From Halobacteriales archaeon YIM A00010 (lineage in GTDB: Archaea; Halobacteriota; Halobacteria; Halobacteriales; Haloarculaceae), in assembly GCA_025041175.1 (NCBI GenBank), contig JAKCFJ010000001.1, positions 1,364,001 to 1,428,000 of the forward strand: a DNA stretch of 64,000 nt, in the 5' to 3' direction. This document shows, piece after piece, positions 51,697-61,139 of this stretch. The notes under the pieces were generated by a model. That model did no database searches, was not told where the DNA came from, and saw only the letters and a list, made by a program, of their open reading frames with translations. The position numbers and the translations under genes are program-made. Numbering within the stretch: the stretch's first letter is position 1; every line of letters starts with the position of its first letter.

Positions 51697-52833
51697 ATGG
51701 GAACAGGGGAGCGGATGCTACGGCAATCACAGGTCGGGAACGCCACGACAACGAACGCGACCGGTGGGACGACGCCCAACGCAACGCCCGGGTCCCCTTC
51801 TTCATCGACCCCGACCAACACATCGATCACCAACACATCGGTCAAAGAGGAAGCGGTCGAGCAGGCCACAGAGATCACGAACGGGTTGTTTCAGCTGTTC
51901 AACCAGTGGCTTCCGAAGGACGTAGCAAGGCTGCTCGTCACAGTGCTCGTCGTTGCCGTCGCGTGGTACGCCGCCAAGTACGTTACTCGGTTGTTGGAAC
52001 CGCGCGTGACCCGCCGGTTCGAACGGCCGAGCGTCTCACGAACGGTGCTCAGAGCCATCCGGACGGGGATCCTCGGTCTCGGAATCCTGTTCGTCATAGC
52101 CAATGTGTACGGCATCCAGAACGAGGCCGTCGTCCTTCCCTTGACGGTGTTCTCGGCGACGGCTGGTGTCGTGCTCGCGCCGATCGTCGGGAGCGTCGTC
52201 TCCGGGCTGTTTCTGCTCGCCGATCAGCCCTACGAGGTCGGTGATATGATCGAACTCGACGATACGGAACAACAGGGCTTCGTTCAGGACATCACCATCC
52301 GGTACACCAAGATAGCCACCCTCGACAACACCACTCTCGTGATTCCGAACGGTTCGATGCGCGAGCGGGACGTGGTTAACTACTCCGCGGAGGACGCGCG
52401 GACTCGATTGACGCTCGACATCGGCGTCACCTACGAGTGCGACACCGACGCCGCGCGCACGCTCATCGAGGACGCGGCCAACGAGGTGAACGGAGTCATC
52501 TCCGGTGGCCCGGCCATCCGGGTCGGAAGCGCTCGCTACCCCGCTGCCCCAACGTGTTACATCAGCGAGTTTGGAGCACACAGCGTGGAGCTGCAGTTGC
52601 GCTACTGGATCACCGAGCCGTACAAACGATACATGATTCGTTCCCGCGTGTTAGAACGCATCGTGGACCAACTGGAAGAGAGCGACGTCGAACTCGCCTA
52701 CCCCCACTCCCACCTCGTCTTCGATGAGACCAGCGGGGTGCTCGATGTCAATGTGGCCCAGGAAGAACACCCCCCCTACGAGGAGAGCAACGGTTTCCAC
52801 GACCAGCGACTGGAGCCGAACACCGACGATTGA
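51697..52833 (+). CDS. MscS-family mechanosensitive channel
   Basis: A 378-residue channel. The N-terminal outside part is Thr/Asn-rich (GNATTTNATGGTTPNATPGS, with N-x-T sequons), and three membrane helices lie at about 78-100, 115-140 and 145-175. The pore helix continues into VVSGLFLLADQPYEVGDMIELD, the MscS beta-domain entrance. It ends in a mixed alpha/beta cytoplasmic domain. The channel opens under membrane tension to release solutes when salinity drops. A promoter-like T-run lies about 30 nt upstream. Confidence 0.92.
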   Translation: MGTGERMLRQSQVGNATTTNATGGTTPNATPGSPSSSTPTNTSITNTSVKEEAVEQATEITNGLFQLFNQWLPKDVARLLVTVLVVAVAWYAAKYVTRLLEPRVTRRFERPSVSRTVLRAIRTGILGLGILFVIANVYGIQNEAVVLPLTVFSATAGVVLAPIVGSVVSGLFLLADQPYEVGDMIELDDTEQQGFVQDITIRYTKIATLDNTTLVIPNGSMRERDVVNYSAEDARTRLTLDIGVTYECDTDAARTLIEDAANEVNGVISGGPAIRVGSARYPAAPTCYISEFGAHSVELQLRYWITEPYKRYMIRSRVLERIVDQLEESDVELAYPHSHLVFDETSGVLDVNVAQEEHPPYEESNGFHDQRLEPNTDD

Positions 52834-52851
52834 GTCGACGAGAAATCCGTA

Positions 52852-54402
52852 CTATCGCTCCCACTCCGGTCGGGACCACGTACTGGATCCGGATCTGCTG
52901 GTGGTTCGTCGGCGTCTGTCCCGCTGTTTCTCCTCGTTCTCGGCGACATCGACCCACGCCCCGTTCATGATGAGGTAGCCGACCGAAAGCGACGCGAGCA
53001 CCGCAGGGATCGTGTGCTGGTAGAGCGTGTACGCCTCGAAAATCTGATGAACGGCAAAGCCGAACGCGAGCGCGAGGGCTGGTACGTCGACCCGATCGGG
53101 TTGGAACACGCCACGGAAAAGGCTCCCCACGACGATGACGAGATACGCCCCGAGTCCGACGACGCCGAGACGGATCAGGATCGAGAGGTAGGAGTTGTGT
53201 GGACTGTGACCGCTGGAACTCCCCGAAACGTACGGCGCGATGGTGTCGTCTACCGGAACGAGTCCGTAACCGAACAGGAACGGCCCGTCGAACGTGGCCC
53301 CGAGCGAACCGGCCCAGAGCGCGAACCGCCCGGAGGCGCTGATGCCGAGCACCGGGAGGAGCACCAAGAGCATGAACACGCCACCGAGGAGACCGACGAC
53401 GGCGAACGGCAGTGATCGGCGGCCGAGAACGAGATAAATGCCGTACAGGAGGAGGGAAACCCCGATCGCGAGATAACTCGCGCGGCTGTTGGTGAGGTAC
53501 GTCCCGAACGCGTTGATCACGAACAACACGCCGGCGATAAACGACAGTCCAAGCGATGCCACGAACGGGAACGTCGACACGGTCGCCGAACCACCATCGG
53601 TGTGCATCGACTGGTTCTGGTTGCTCGGCTCGCGCCGCGGAAACACCTGGGTAGCGAGGAGGACAGCCGCCACGGTTCCAACAAACCCGACCACTCCGAG
53701 CGTGTTCGGATTCTCGAACACCGAGGTGAGCGCATACACTTCAGTGTCCATAAACATCGGCGTAAACGTGTTATCCCACGGCGCAACAGTCAGTCCGAAA
53801 AACGAGAACGCACCGCTGTACGATACAATTCCGAGCAGGACAAGGAGAGCCGAAAAGATGCTCACTATCCACAAAAACGCGTTACGGGACACGTATCGAG
53901 GGATGACGAACACGTTCACCCCCATCATAAAACTGGCAATGATGAAAAACGCCGCGGTGCCCGAGGTGGCGGGATTGACGATCGGCATGACGTAGAACAG
54001 ATGGAGCAAAAACAACACGGCGAACGCAAGTAAAAATATCCCTGTCCGCTGTAGATACCGCCGTTGTCGCGGACACACGGAGAGAAAGAAAAAGAGCAAC
54101 AACCCGACGAGCGTCAGCTTCGCCGCCCGACCGGGCTGCGGGAATCCCGGCCCCATTCGCCGGAACACCACCCCGAGGAGCACTAACATACAGAGCATGT
54201 ATGTAAATAATAAAACACCGAACCGTCCATCAGCACCGTACACCTGAGCGCCGTACACGGCGAACCCGACGCCACCTAACAACAGTCCGAGCGCGAGAAC
54301 ATGATACTTCGAGACTAGCGGATCGCTGGCGTCAGTTAGTATTAGACAAGCAACAATCAGCGCGAAAAGACCGGCCGACAGGTATCGTACTAGTCTACTC
54401 AT
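52852..54402 (-). CDS. O-antigen ligase/polymerase-like membrane protein
   Basis: A 516-residue protein with 10-12 membrane helices and the Wzy/WaaL-type pattern SSSGHSPHNSYLSILIRLGVVG near residue 395, where the conserved H-x-x-x-x-x-L sits in a large outer loop. It probably polymerises or transfers polyprenol-linked oligosaccharides outside the membrane. It converges with mscS and is divergent from uppP, the next polysaccharide gene. Its last residues are basic. A small gap (208 nt) holds both promoters. Confidence 0.88.
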   Translation of the reverse strand: MSRLVRYLSAGLFALIVACLILTDASDPLVSKYHVLALGLLLGGVGFAVYGAQVYGADGRFGVLLFTYMLCMLVLLGVVFRRMGPGFPQPGRAAKLTLVGLLLFFFLSVCPRQRRYLQRTGIFLLAFAVLFLLHLFYVMPIVNPATSGTAAFFIIASFMMGVNVFVIPRYVSRNAFLWIVSIFSALLVLLGIVSYSGAFSFFGLTVAPWDNTFTPMFMDTEVYALTSVFENPNTLGVVGFVGTVAAVLLATQVFPRREPSNQNQSMHTDGGSATVSTFPFVASLGLSFIAGVLFVINAFGTYLTNSRASYLAIGVSLLLYGIYLVLGRRSLPFAVVGLLGGVFMLLVLLPVLGISASGRFALWAGSLGATFDGPFLFGYGLVPVDDTIAPYVSGSSSGHSPHNSYLSILIRLGVVGLGAYLVIVVGSLFRGVFQPDRVDVPALALAFGFAVHQIFEAYTLYQHTIPAVLASLSVGYLIMNGAWVDVAENEEKQRDRRRRTTSRSGSSTWSRPEWER

Positions 54403-54610
54403 CAGGTATTCCCTTGTAGCAGTAGGGTAAAAATCTGGTTATGCATTCTCCGGTAATATGTAATAAAAAACATAAGAATTTTGATTACACGTCTCTTTCG
54501 AATGTGGTCCCGACTAGATTGGGACCAGGATCTCGAGCGCTGTCCCGGGGGATCGGACCGTTCCAGCCGAAAGACCAAACCGTTTTGTCACACTCGGTGG
54601 TACGTCCGGC

Positions 54611-55459
54611 ATGGACGGTGAGACGGCCCTGATTGCAATAATCGTTGGGTTTTTACAGGGAATATTCGAGTGGCTACCGATCTCGAGCGAAGGAAACATC
54701 ACGATCGCGTTGGCTGCGCTCGGGGGGTTCGGGAACGCGGGAGCGGTCTCGTTCGCGTTGTTTCTTCACACGGGGACGGCCATTTCGGCAGTGGCGTACT
54801 ACCGCGATGAGCTAGTAGACGTGGTGGGATCCGTGTCGGAGTGGCGTCCGTCCACGGCGTTCGACGGTTCGACGGCCGAGCTATCGTATCTCGTTATCGC
54901 AACGCTCGCAACGGGAATCGTCGGATTACCGGCGTATGCGCTGTTTGATGACGCTATCGGCGAACTACAGGGCGGGACGCTCATCATCCTGATCGGCGTG
55001 TTGTTGATCGTGACAGGGGTGCTCCAACGGCTGTCCGGGGATCTTTCGCTCGGTTCGCGCGAGCAACCGGACCTGACCGACGCGGTGTTGGTCGGAGCAC
55101 TGCAAGGGATTGCGGTGCTCCCGGGCATCTCCCGCTCCGGCGTAACGGCGAGTGCACTCCTCTTTCGCAGCCACGACGGACCGTCGGCGTTCAGACTCTC
55201 GTTTCTGTTGAGCATCCCCGCAGCGCTCGGCGCCGGCGTACTCGCGGCCCTCGATGACGGACTCGCTTCAGTACCACCGATGTCGGCCCTGCTCGCGGTG
55301 GTCGTGAGCGCTGTCGTCGGCTATCTCACCATCGACGCGCTGATGCGCATCGTCGAACGCATCTCATTTTGGAAGATCTGCCTCGGACTCGGGGGCTTGG
55401 CCGTGCTCGGTGGCTGGCTCCTGTTCGTCGCAAACGACATCGGAATGGTTACGGGATGA
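54611..55459 (+). CDS. uppP: Undecaprenyl-diphosphatase-like UppP/BacA
   Basis: A 282-residue membrane enzyme with seven to eight helices. Catalytic signatures are QGIFEWLPISSEGN (an E-x3-E region; the usual Glu is in FEWLP and SSEG) and PGISRSGVTAS (PGxSRSxxT). It recycles polyprenyl diphosphate to monophosphate after sugar transfer, here probably dolichyl. It begins the rightward polysaccharide gene group and is followed by the sugar transferase after 168 nt. Confidence 0.93.
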   Translation: MDGETALIAIIVGFLQGIFEWLPISSEGNITIALAALGGFGNAGAVSFALFLHTGTAISAVAYYRDELVDVVGSVSEWRPSTAFDGSTAELSYLVIATLATGIVGLPAYALFDDAIGELQGGTLIILIGVLLIVTGVLQRLSGDLSLGSREQPDLTDAVLVGALQGIAVLPGISRSGVTASALLFRSHDGPSAFRLSFLLSIPAALGAGVLAALDDGLASVPPMSALLAVVVSAVVGYLTIDALMRIVERISFWKICLGLGGLAVLGGWLLFVANDIGMVTG

Positions 55460-55627
55460 TATCCACGCCATTTAATAGGGCGTCTCAACGATTGATCGAC
55501 GAGGACGACAGACGGATGGAGGAGCGATATGCGCACGGGAGTTGTTGGAGATCCGTTGTGGACAGCACCACCGCCAGAAGATGTCGTCGAAGCGAGTATC
55601 AATCGGGTGTAGGAAACACATAACAAT

Positions 55628-57109
55628 ATGTCGAGCCAACGTAGTAGTAATGTGATCTCTAGCTGGCGATACCGGGTGGCAAGCGTGATCGGCACGGCAG
55701 CGATCACCGCGCTAGTGGTCCCCGTCACGAGTCACTCGACGGTAGAGTCGCTAGCGAAGTCGATGCCGGTTCTTTCTCGCCTGCCGACACCGGTCCACAC
55801 GCACGGCGGTCTCACGATCATCACGGCGACGGCGATCCTCATCGTGTCGTTGGCGCTCATTCCGCTGTACAAGCCTCGACCCCGCCGTATTATCGATGTG
55901 ATCACCGAAACACAGCGGCGCATCCTGATCGCGGCGTTCGCCCTCGCCACCATCGGATACTTCGATTACACCTACCGGCTCCCTCGAATGATGCTGGTGT
56001 TGACGACCCTCGGTCTGCTCGTTCTGCTTCCGGCGTGGCACGTGCTCATCCGGCGCCAAAAGCGGAGCGCAACGGAGAGCGTCATCATCATTGGTAACGA
56101 CGTAGACACCATCTCCACTCTCTACGACAAGGCAAACATCCCATTTATCGGCTACGTCTCGTTGAATCAGCCGTTTGCCTCGCCTGGGAACGGTAGCGAT
56201 CCGAGCCACAGTCCCACACCGACAGCACCGTTCACCGACGGGGGATCGGTCGTCGCTTCCCACACCGCTGTCGACGGACTCGAATATCTCGGTGGGATCT
56301 CGCGGCTCAATGAGATCATCGTGGAGAACGATCCCGATACAGTAGTGCTCGCGTTCTCTCAGGCCGACCGAGAGGAGTTTTTCGGCGTACTTCGAACGTG
56401 CTACCGACACGGTGTCACTGCGAAGGTACACCGGGATCTCGGGAATGACGTGCTAACATGTGGCACTCAATCCGGCGTGCTGCAGGACATCAATCTCGAA
56501 CCGTGGGATTGGCAAGACCGGATGGTCAAGCGGGGGTTCGACGTTCTGTTCGCCGCTGTCGGGTTGCTAGTAGCGTCGCCACTCGTCTTGGGTATCGCGG
56601 TTGCTATCAGGCTCGATAGCCCGGGATCAGTGATCTACGCGCAAGAACGAACCGCGACGTTCGGCGGCACGTTCACAGTGTATAAGTTCCGGAGCATGGT
56701 CGAGAACGCCGAGGAAGAGACGGGAGCGGTCATCAGCGACGAAGACGCCGGCGATGCCGACCCCCGCGTTACTCGCGTTGGACGTGTTCTTCGGCAGACG
56801 CATTTGGACGAGATACCACAGCTCTGGTCGATATTCACCGGCCACATGAGCGTCGTCGGTCCTCGGCCCGAGCGACCGGAGATAGACCGAGAGATCACGG
56901 CCGATGTGACGGAGTGGAAACAGCGATGGTTCGTCAAACCCGGACTGACCGGACCAGCACAGATAAACGACGTGACCGGACACGATCCGGATAGAAAACT
57001 GCGGTACGATGTCGAATACATCAGGGGTCAATCCCTCCGGCTCGACGTGCGGATCATCGCCAAGCAGGTGTACAAAGTGCTCAGGGAAGCAACCGATCAT
57101 CTGAAGTAA
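55628..57109 (+). CDS. Polyprenyl-phosphate sugar-1-phosphate transferase (WbaP/EpsE type)
   Basis: A 493-residue protein. Four N-terminal membrane segments (about 15-140) lead to a Rossmann-like middle part ([18 protein letters not shown]), split by a Ser/Thr/Pro loop (about 187-205). The C-terminal bacterial sugar-transferase domain follows, with a helix [49 protein letters not shown] and [11 protein letters not shown]. It attaches the first sugar phosphate from a UDP-sugar to the lipid carrier, starting a surface polysaccharide or S-layer glycan. The epimerase gene starts 25 nt behind it. Confidence 0.93.
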   Translation: MSSQRSSNVISSWRYRVASVIGTAAITALVVPVTSHSTVESLAKSMPVLSRLPTPVHTHGGLTIITATAILIVSLALIPLYKPRPRRIIDVITETQRRILIAAFALATIGYFDYTYRLPRMMLVLTTLGLLVLLPAWHVLIRRQKRSATESVIIIGNDVDTISTLYDKANIPFIGYVSLNQPFASPGNGSDPSHSPTPTAPFTDGGSVVASHTAVDGLEYLGGISRLNEIIVENDPDTVVLAFSQADREEFFGVLRTCYRHGVTAKVHRDLGNDVLTCGTQSGVLQDINLEPWDWQDRMVKRGFDVLFAAVGLLVASPLVLGIAVAIRLDSPGSVIYAQERTATFGGTFTVYKFRSMVENAEEETGAVISDEDAGDADPRVTRVGRVLRQTHLDEIPQLWSIFTGHMSVVGPRPERPEIDREITADVTEWKQRWFVKPGLTGPAQINDVTGHDPDRKLRYDVEYIRGQSLRLDVRIIAKQVYKVLREATDHLK

Positions 57110-57134
57110 CGCGCTGTACTCAGAACGATGTATT

Positions 57135-58121
57135 ATGGGCAGTAATGACATCGAGGGAGGAACGGTACCAACTGTAGCCGTCACCGGTGCAGCAGGATAC
57201 ACGGGCAGCTGCGTCGTCCGCGAGCTGCAGGCCGAACACCCGGAATGGACCATCAAAGGAATCGATAACTACTACCTCGGAACGGTTCGCACCGTCGGTG
57301 ACGTCGACATCGAGCACGTCGACATCCGGGATCGATCGCGGCTCGTCTCCGCGCTCTCGGACGCGGACATCGTGGTGCATCTCGCAGCGATAAGCGGCGT
57401 GAACGACTGTGCTGAGAACCCGGATCTAACCTACGAGACCAACGTCGTCGGAACTGCCAACGTCACGAACTGGTGCCGGCAGACGGGTTCGGGGTTGGTC
57501 TTCCCGTTGAGCATGGCCATCGTCGGTGATCCACAGGAGTTCCCGATCACGATCGACCACCCACGACAGCCGATGAACTGGTACGGCCGAACGAAGGTCC
57601 TCGACGAACGGATCATCGAGTCGATGGCTCCCGACACATTCCCCGCGCATCTCGTTCTCAAATCCAATCTCTACGGCGTTCACCACACTGGTGGACAGCT
57701 CGTCACCAAGGACACGGTCATCCAGCGGTTCGTCGAAAAAGCGCTGGCGGGCGAAAACCTGACCGTCTATGAGCCCGGGACACAGGCGCGCAACTACGTT
57801 CACATCGTGGACACTGCCACGGCGTACGTCCGGAGCGTCGAAGCGGTGTTGAACCAGTACCACAACGACGAAGCCGGCGTACAGAAGTACGAGATTGCGG
57901 GACAGAACGCTCCGAGCGTGCTCGACGTGGCCGACCTCATTCAGGAGATCGCCGTCGAACGGGGGATCGACGTCGGCGTCCAGCGGGTCGAGAACCCCCG
58001 AACCGAAACACTCGTCTCGGATTTCGACGTCGATACGTCGAAAACGCACGACGTATTGGGGTGGGAGCCCGAGAGAGGGCTTGCGCCGTCGATCCGTGAG
58101 ATGTTCGATCGGCTGGCGTGA
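57135..58121 (+). CDS. NAD-dependent sugar epimerase/dehydratase
   Basis: A 328-residue extended short-chain dehydrogenase. TGAAGYTGSCVV is the NAD-binding glycine motif, and WYGRTK supplies the catalytic Tyr/Lys (YxxxK) with PLSMAIVGDP before it. The C-terminal part GTQARNYVHIVDTATAYV recognises the sugar nucleotide. It may epimerise or dehydrate a UDP-sugar for the glycan begun by the adjacent sugar transferase (25-nt gap, one operon). The exact reaction is open. Confidence 0.92.
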   Translation: MGSNDIEGGTVPTVAVTGAAGYTGSCVVRELQAEHPEWTIKGIDNYYLGTVRTVGDVDIEHVDIRDRSRLVSALSDADIVVHLAAISGVNDCAENPDLTYETNVVGTANVTNWCRQTGSGLVFPLSMAIVGDPQEFPITIDHPRQPMNWYGRTKVLDERIIESMAPDTFPAHLVLKSNLYGVHHTGGQLVTKDTVIQRFVEKALAGENLTVYEPGTQARNYVHIVDTATAYVRSVEAVLNQYHNDEAGVQKYEIAGQNAPSVLDVADLIQEIAVERGIDVGVQRVENPRTETLVSDFDVDTSKTHDVLGWEPERGLAPSIREMFDRLA

Positions 58122-58145
58122 TCGGTGGCGTCTCAACGGTTGCTC

Positions 58146-59030
58146 TCACTGGCGGGACGTGAGGACGATCCCGCCGAGCACGATCGCGCCACCGCCGACG
58201 GTCGAGACGCCGGGATACTCCCCGAGCAGTACGAGCGCGAGCAGGGTGCTTCCCACCGGCTCTCCGAGCAGTGAGACGCTGACGACGCTCGATTCGATGT
58301 GTGCGAGCGCCCAGTTGATGACCGTGTGGCCGAGGATACCGGGTCCGACCGCCATGCCGAGAAAGAGCAGCCACTCCCGCGGGGGGTAGGAAACGAGCGG
58401 GAGCTGTTCGACACCGACGATCGCGAACAGAACGAGCGCGCAGACGGAGTAGACGATCGTCACGTACGGAAGCAACGCGACGCGTTCGCCGTGTCTGAGT
58501 GCTCGACCAGCCAGCACGTATCCGGCGGCCATCACCGCCCCGAAGACGGCGAGCGCGTTGCCGTAGGTGGACGCGGGCGACCCTCCCATGCCCGCGTCGC
58601 CGGCCGACATCACGACCATCCCGCCGACCGCAACCAGGATCCCAACCGTGGTCCGTTTGGAGACGCGTTCGTCGAGAACTAGGGCGGCTCCGACCGCCAC
58701 GAACAGGGGTTGTGACTGGACGAGCGTGACGCTCGCCGCCACGCTCGTCCACTCGAGGCTCTCGAACCACGCGGCGAAATGAAGCGCCAACGCGACCCCC
58801 GCGATCCCGGCGCCGAGCAGGTCACGAAGGGCGAGGCGACCGAACGCCTCCCGGTGGCGAAAGACGGCGATCGGGGCGAGCAGAACAGTGGTGAAAAGCA
58901 CGCGGTAGAACGCCTTGATGAGGCTGGGCGCGCCACTCCAGCGGACGAGGATGGCGCTCGTGCTCACTGCCCCGACGGCGACGGCGAGCGCGAGCGGCGG
59001 CGACACGGATGGGGAATCGCCCGCCATCAT
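58146..59030 (-). CDS. EamA/DMT-family transporter
   Basis: A 294-residue transporter with ten membrane helices in two EamA repeats (residues 10-140 and 150-290), in the usual drug/metabolite-transporter arrangement. Repeat 2 has YVTIVYSVCALVLFAIVGV and LLGEPVGSTLLALVLLGE, the family's E-P motif. The substrate cannot be told; most relatives export metabolites. Its ATG overlaps the SRPBCC gene stop by 4 nt (ATGA). Confidence 0.9.
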   Translation of the reverse strand: MMAGDSPSVSPPLALAVAVGAVSTSAILVRWSGAPSLIKAFYRVLFTTVLLAPIAVFRHREAFGRLALRDLLGAGIAGVALALHFAAWFESLEWTSVAASVTLVQSQPLFVAVGAALVLDERVSKRTTVGILVAVGGMVVMSAGDAGMGGSPASTYGNALAVFGAVMAAGYVLAGRALRHGERVALLPYVTIVYSVCALVLFAIVGVEQLPLVSYPPREWLLFLGMAVGPGILGHTVINWALAHIESSVVSVSLLGEPVGSTLLALVLLGEYPGVSTVGGGAIVLGGIVLTSRQ

Positions 59031-59503
59031 TCGAGGATCTCTTTGGTCCGCCGGTGGCGGTAGCGAAACACCGGCTCGAACCCGAGCGCGCCGAACCGTT
59101 CGAGCCGGTCGAACGTTGGAGGGAGTTCGTACTCGACCCGGTCCCGGATCAGCGTTTCCGGTCCGTCGGCGTAGAACGCGTGGGTGTGTCGCCAGCGGGG
59201 GAACGGACCGTCCCGCATCTCATCGACGAACACCCCAGCATCTGTCTCTTCGGTTCGTTCGACGATGACAGAGGCCCAACCGCGACGTGGACCGACCCCG
59301 AACGGTCTGACGGAGATCCCAACGCGCGTTCCTGCTTCGAGATTGTCCCGATCCACTGGCTCCCCATCGGCGTCAACCACGCGCTCGACGCGAAGCCCGA
59401 CGAACCCCGGCGTGAGAGCAACCAGCCCCTCGACCGAGGAGTGAAACGCCCACACCGATTCGAGTGGCGCACGGACACGAGTGTGACGAGTAAACACCGG
59501 CAT
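59027..59503 (-). CDS. SRPBCC (START-like) protein
   Basis: A 158-residue protein starting MPVFTRHTRVRAPLESVWAF, the usual opening strand and helix of the SRPBCC/Bet v 1-like fold, and ending with the long C-terminal helix (ERFGALGFEPVFRYRHRRTKEI). Such proteins bind hydrophobic ligands or help in cyclase-type reactions. No catalytic motif is seen. It is translated ahead of the EamA transporter and coupled to it, so the two may handle the same small molecule. Confidence 0.85.
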   Translation of the reverse strand: MPVFTRHTRVRAPLESVWAFHSSVEGLVALTPGFVGLRVERVVDADGEPVDRDNLEAGTRVGISVRPFGVGPRRGWASVIVERTEETDAGVFVDEMRDGPFPRWRHTHAFYADGPETLIRDRVEYELPPTFDRLERFGALGFEPVFRYRHRRTKEILE

Positions 59504-59572
59504 AGACGTTGGTACCGTCCGAAGGACCGTACCCGTGTCGACGGCGACGTCCCATGGATCACCCCTCGAACG

Positions 59573-60001
59573 TTATTTCAACCGCTCTTGGAGAAACGTC
59601 GGGTGGGCCGCCGTGACGCCGTCGACGGACTCAATCTGGTCGCTAATGATGTCCCCGACCGCGTGGCCGTCCACAGCGTGGATCTCGGCCATGAACATGT
59701 GATCCCCCGAGGAGGTGTACAACGCCTCGATCCCCTCGCGCTCTTCGAGTTGTCGTGTGACCTCGACGTACCGCTCGCTCTCGACGTCGATGCCGACCAG
59801 CGCGATCGATCGGCCGGAGAGCTTTTTCGGATCGACATCCGCGGAGTACCCGACGATAACGCCCTCCGTTTCTAGCCTATCGATGTACTTTCGTACCGTG
59901 GGCTTGGAGACGCCAGCCCGCTCTGCGATCTCGGCGTAGGAGGCCTGGGCGTTGTCCTCCAGGGCCGAAAGAATGCGATCCTCGGTCGTGTCCGTACTCA
60001 T
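59573..60001 (-). CDS. Lrp/AsnC-family transcription regulator
   Basis: A 142-residue regulator. The N-terminal winged helix reads ILSALEDNAQASYAEIAERAGVSKPTVRKYIDRLETEG, and the C-terminal RAM/ligand domain begins GYSADVDPKKLSGRSIALVGIDVE. Lrp proteins control amino-acid and central metabolism in archaea. It lies 203 nt behind porB on the same strand. The close pairing with porAB suggests, but does not show, regulation of pyruvate metabolism. Confidence 0.93.
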   Translation of the reverse strand: MSTDTTEDRILSALEDNAQASYAEIAERAGVSKPTVRKYIDRLETEGVIVGYSADVDPKKLSGRSIALVGIDVESERYVEVTRQLEEREGIEALYTSSGDHMFMAEIHAVDGHAVGDIISDQIESVDGVTAAHPTFLQERLK

Positions 60002-60204
60002 GGATCATTATTTCGCATCGGAGAAAAAATACCTTCCGAATCAGAAAACAGTATGATGGGCCAGATTTCGTTGCTACTAGCTATCACTGGTGGCGTGGTT
60101 CGAACGTCGCGTCAACATACAGTGAAATGAGCTCACGTGGCAACCATCGGCAGCTCTGGCAGCGAGTCGCGGTCGAATCCGTGGAACTCCGGGAACGGCT
60201 CCGC

Positions 60205-61137
60205 TCAACGGTGTCGGTGCATGAGGTCAGCCGACCGCTCCCACTCGTAGCTATCGTCGAAGTAGCGCTCGGCCAGCGGCTGTTCGGGCATTTCGCCGGT
60301 GGCTCGTTTCTCCTGGCCGTAGGAGGGGCGGTCGTCCCGGTAGAACCGTCCCGTGAGCACCGTGCCCTCCGAGAGGCGGGACTCGGCTTCGTACATCATC
60401 TCGCCGGCTTCCTGTCGGTCGGCCACGTCGAACTCGAAGTCGTCCGAATCCTGAATGTCCGTGTATGGGACGTACTGTTTGGCGTCTTTGTTCCACGTCG
60501 GACACTGGGTGAGGAAGTCGATGTGTGCGAAGCCGTCGTGCTCGATGGCTTCGACGAGGATCTCTTTGGCCTGGTTCGGGTTGACAGCGGCGGTTCGGGC
60601 GACGTAGGACGACCCCGCAGAGAGCGACATCGACAGTGGCCGAACCGGATCTTTCGCACTGCCGTGTGGCTGGGTTTTGGATTTGTGACCCTTGGGGCTT
60701 GTCGGTGAGGTCTGGCCCTTGGTCAGCCCGAAGATCTCGTTGTTGAACACGATGTACACCATGTCGTGGTTCTCGCGGGCGGTGTGCATGAAGTGGTTCC
60801 CGCCGATGCCGTAGCCATCACCGTCGCCGCCGGCTGCCACGACCTCGAGATCCGGGTTGGCGAGCTTGGACGCCCGCGCGATCGGTAGCGACCGGCCGTG
60901 GATGGAGTGATAGCCGTAGCTGTCGAAATACGAGGAGAGCTTGCCCGAACAGCCGATTCCCGTTACGAGCAACACCTCGTCCGGATTCTTTCCGATTTCG
61001 GTCATTGCGCCCTTCAGCGCCTTCAGAACGCCGAAGTCGCCACAGCCGGGACACCACGTCGCCTGTGGCTCGATGTCCGGGGTGAACTCGTTTTGATCGA
61101 CCTCTCGTTTCGCATCGATCGCACTGAATGCACTCAT
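60205..61137 (-). CDS. porB: Pyruvate:ferredoxin oxidoreductase beta subunit
   Basis: A 310-residue thiamine-diphosphate subunit. GCGDFG (CPGCG) near residue 30 and GIGCSGKLS mark the cofactor region, and GGDGDGYGIGGNHFMHTARE is the ThDP-binding motif (GDGx...N). It decarboxylates pyruvate and passes electrons to ferredoxin while forming acetyl-CoA. The length of 310 agrees better with haloarchaeal PorB (about 312) than KorB (about 288). It starts 2 nt after porA. PorA/PorB replace pyruvate dehydrogenase here. Confidence 0.88.
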   Translation of the reverse strand: MSAFSAIDAKREVDQNEFTPDIEPQATWCPGCGDFGVLKALKGAMTEIGKNPDEVLLVTGIGCSGKLSSYFDSYGYHSIHGRSLPIARASKLANPDLEVVAAGGDGDGYGIGGNHFMHTARENHDMVYIVFNNEIFGLTKGQTSPTSPKGHKSKTQPHGSAKDPVRPLSMSLSAGSSYVARTAAVNPNQAKEILVEAIEHDGFAHIDFLTQCPTWNKDAKQYVPYTDIQDSDDFEFDVADRQEAGEMMYEAESRLSEGTVLTGRFYRDDRPSYGQEKRATGEMPEQPLAERYFDDSYEWERSADLMHRHR

Positions 61138-61139
61138 GG

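Noticed and set aside
55529-55612. 27-codon ORF upstream of the sugar transferase
   Set aside because: Too short, no family, and no clear promoter; it could equally be untranslated leader.
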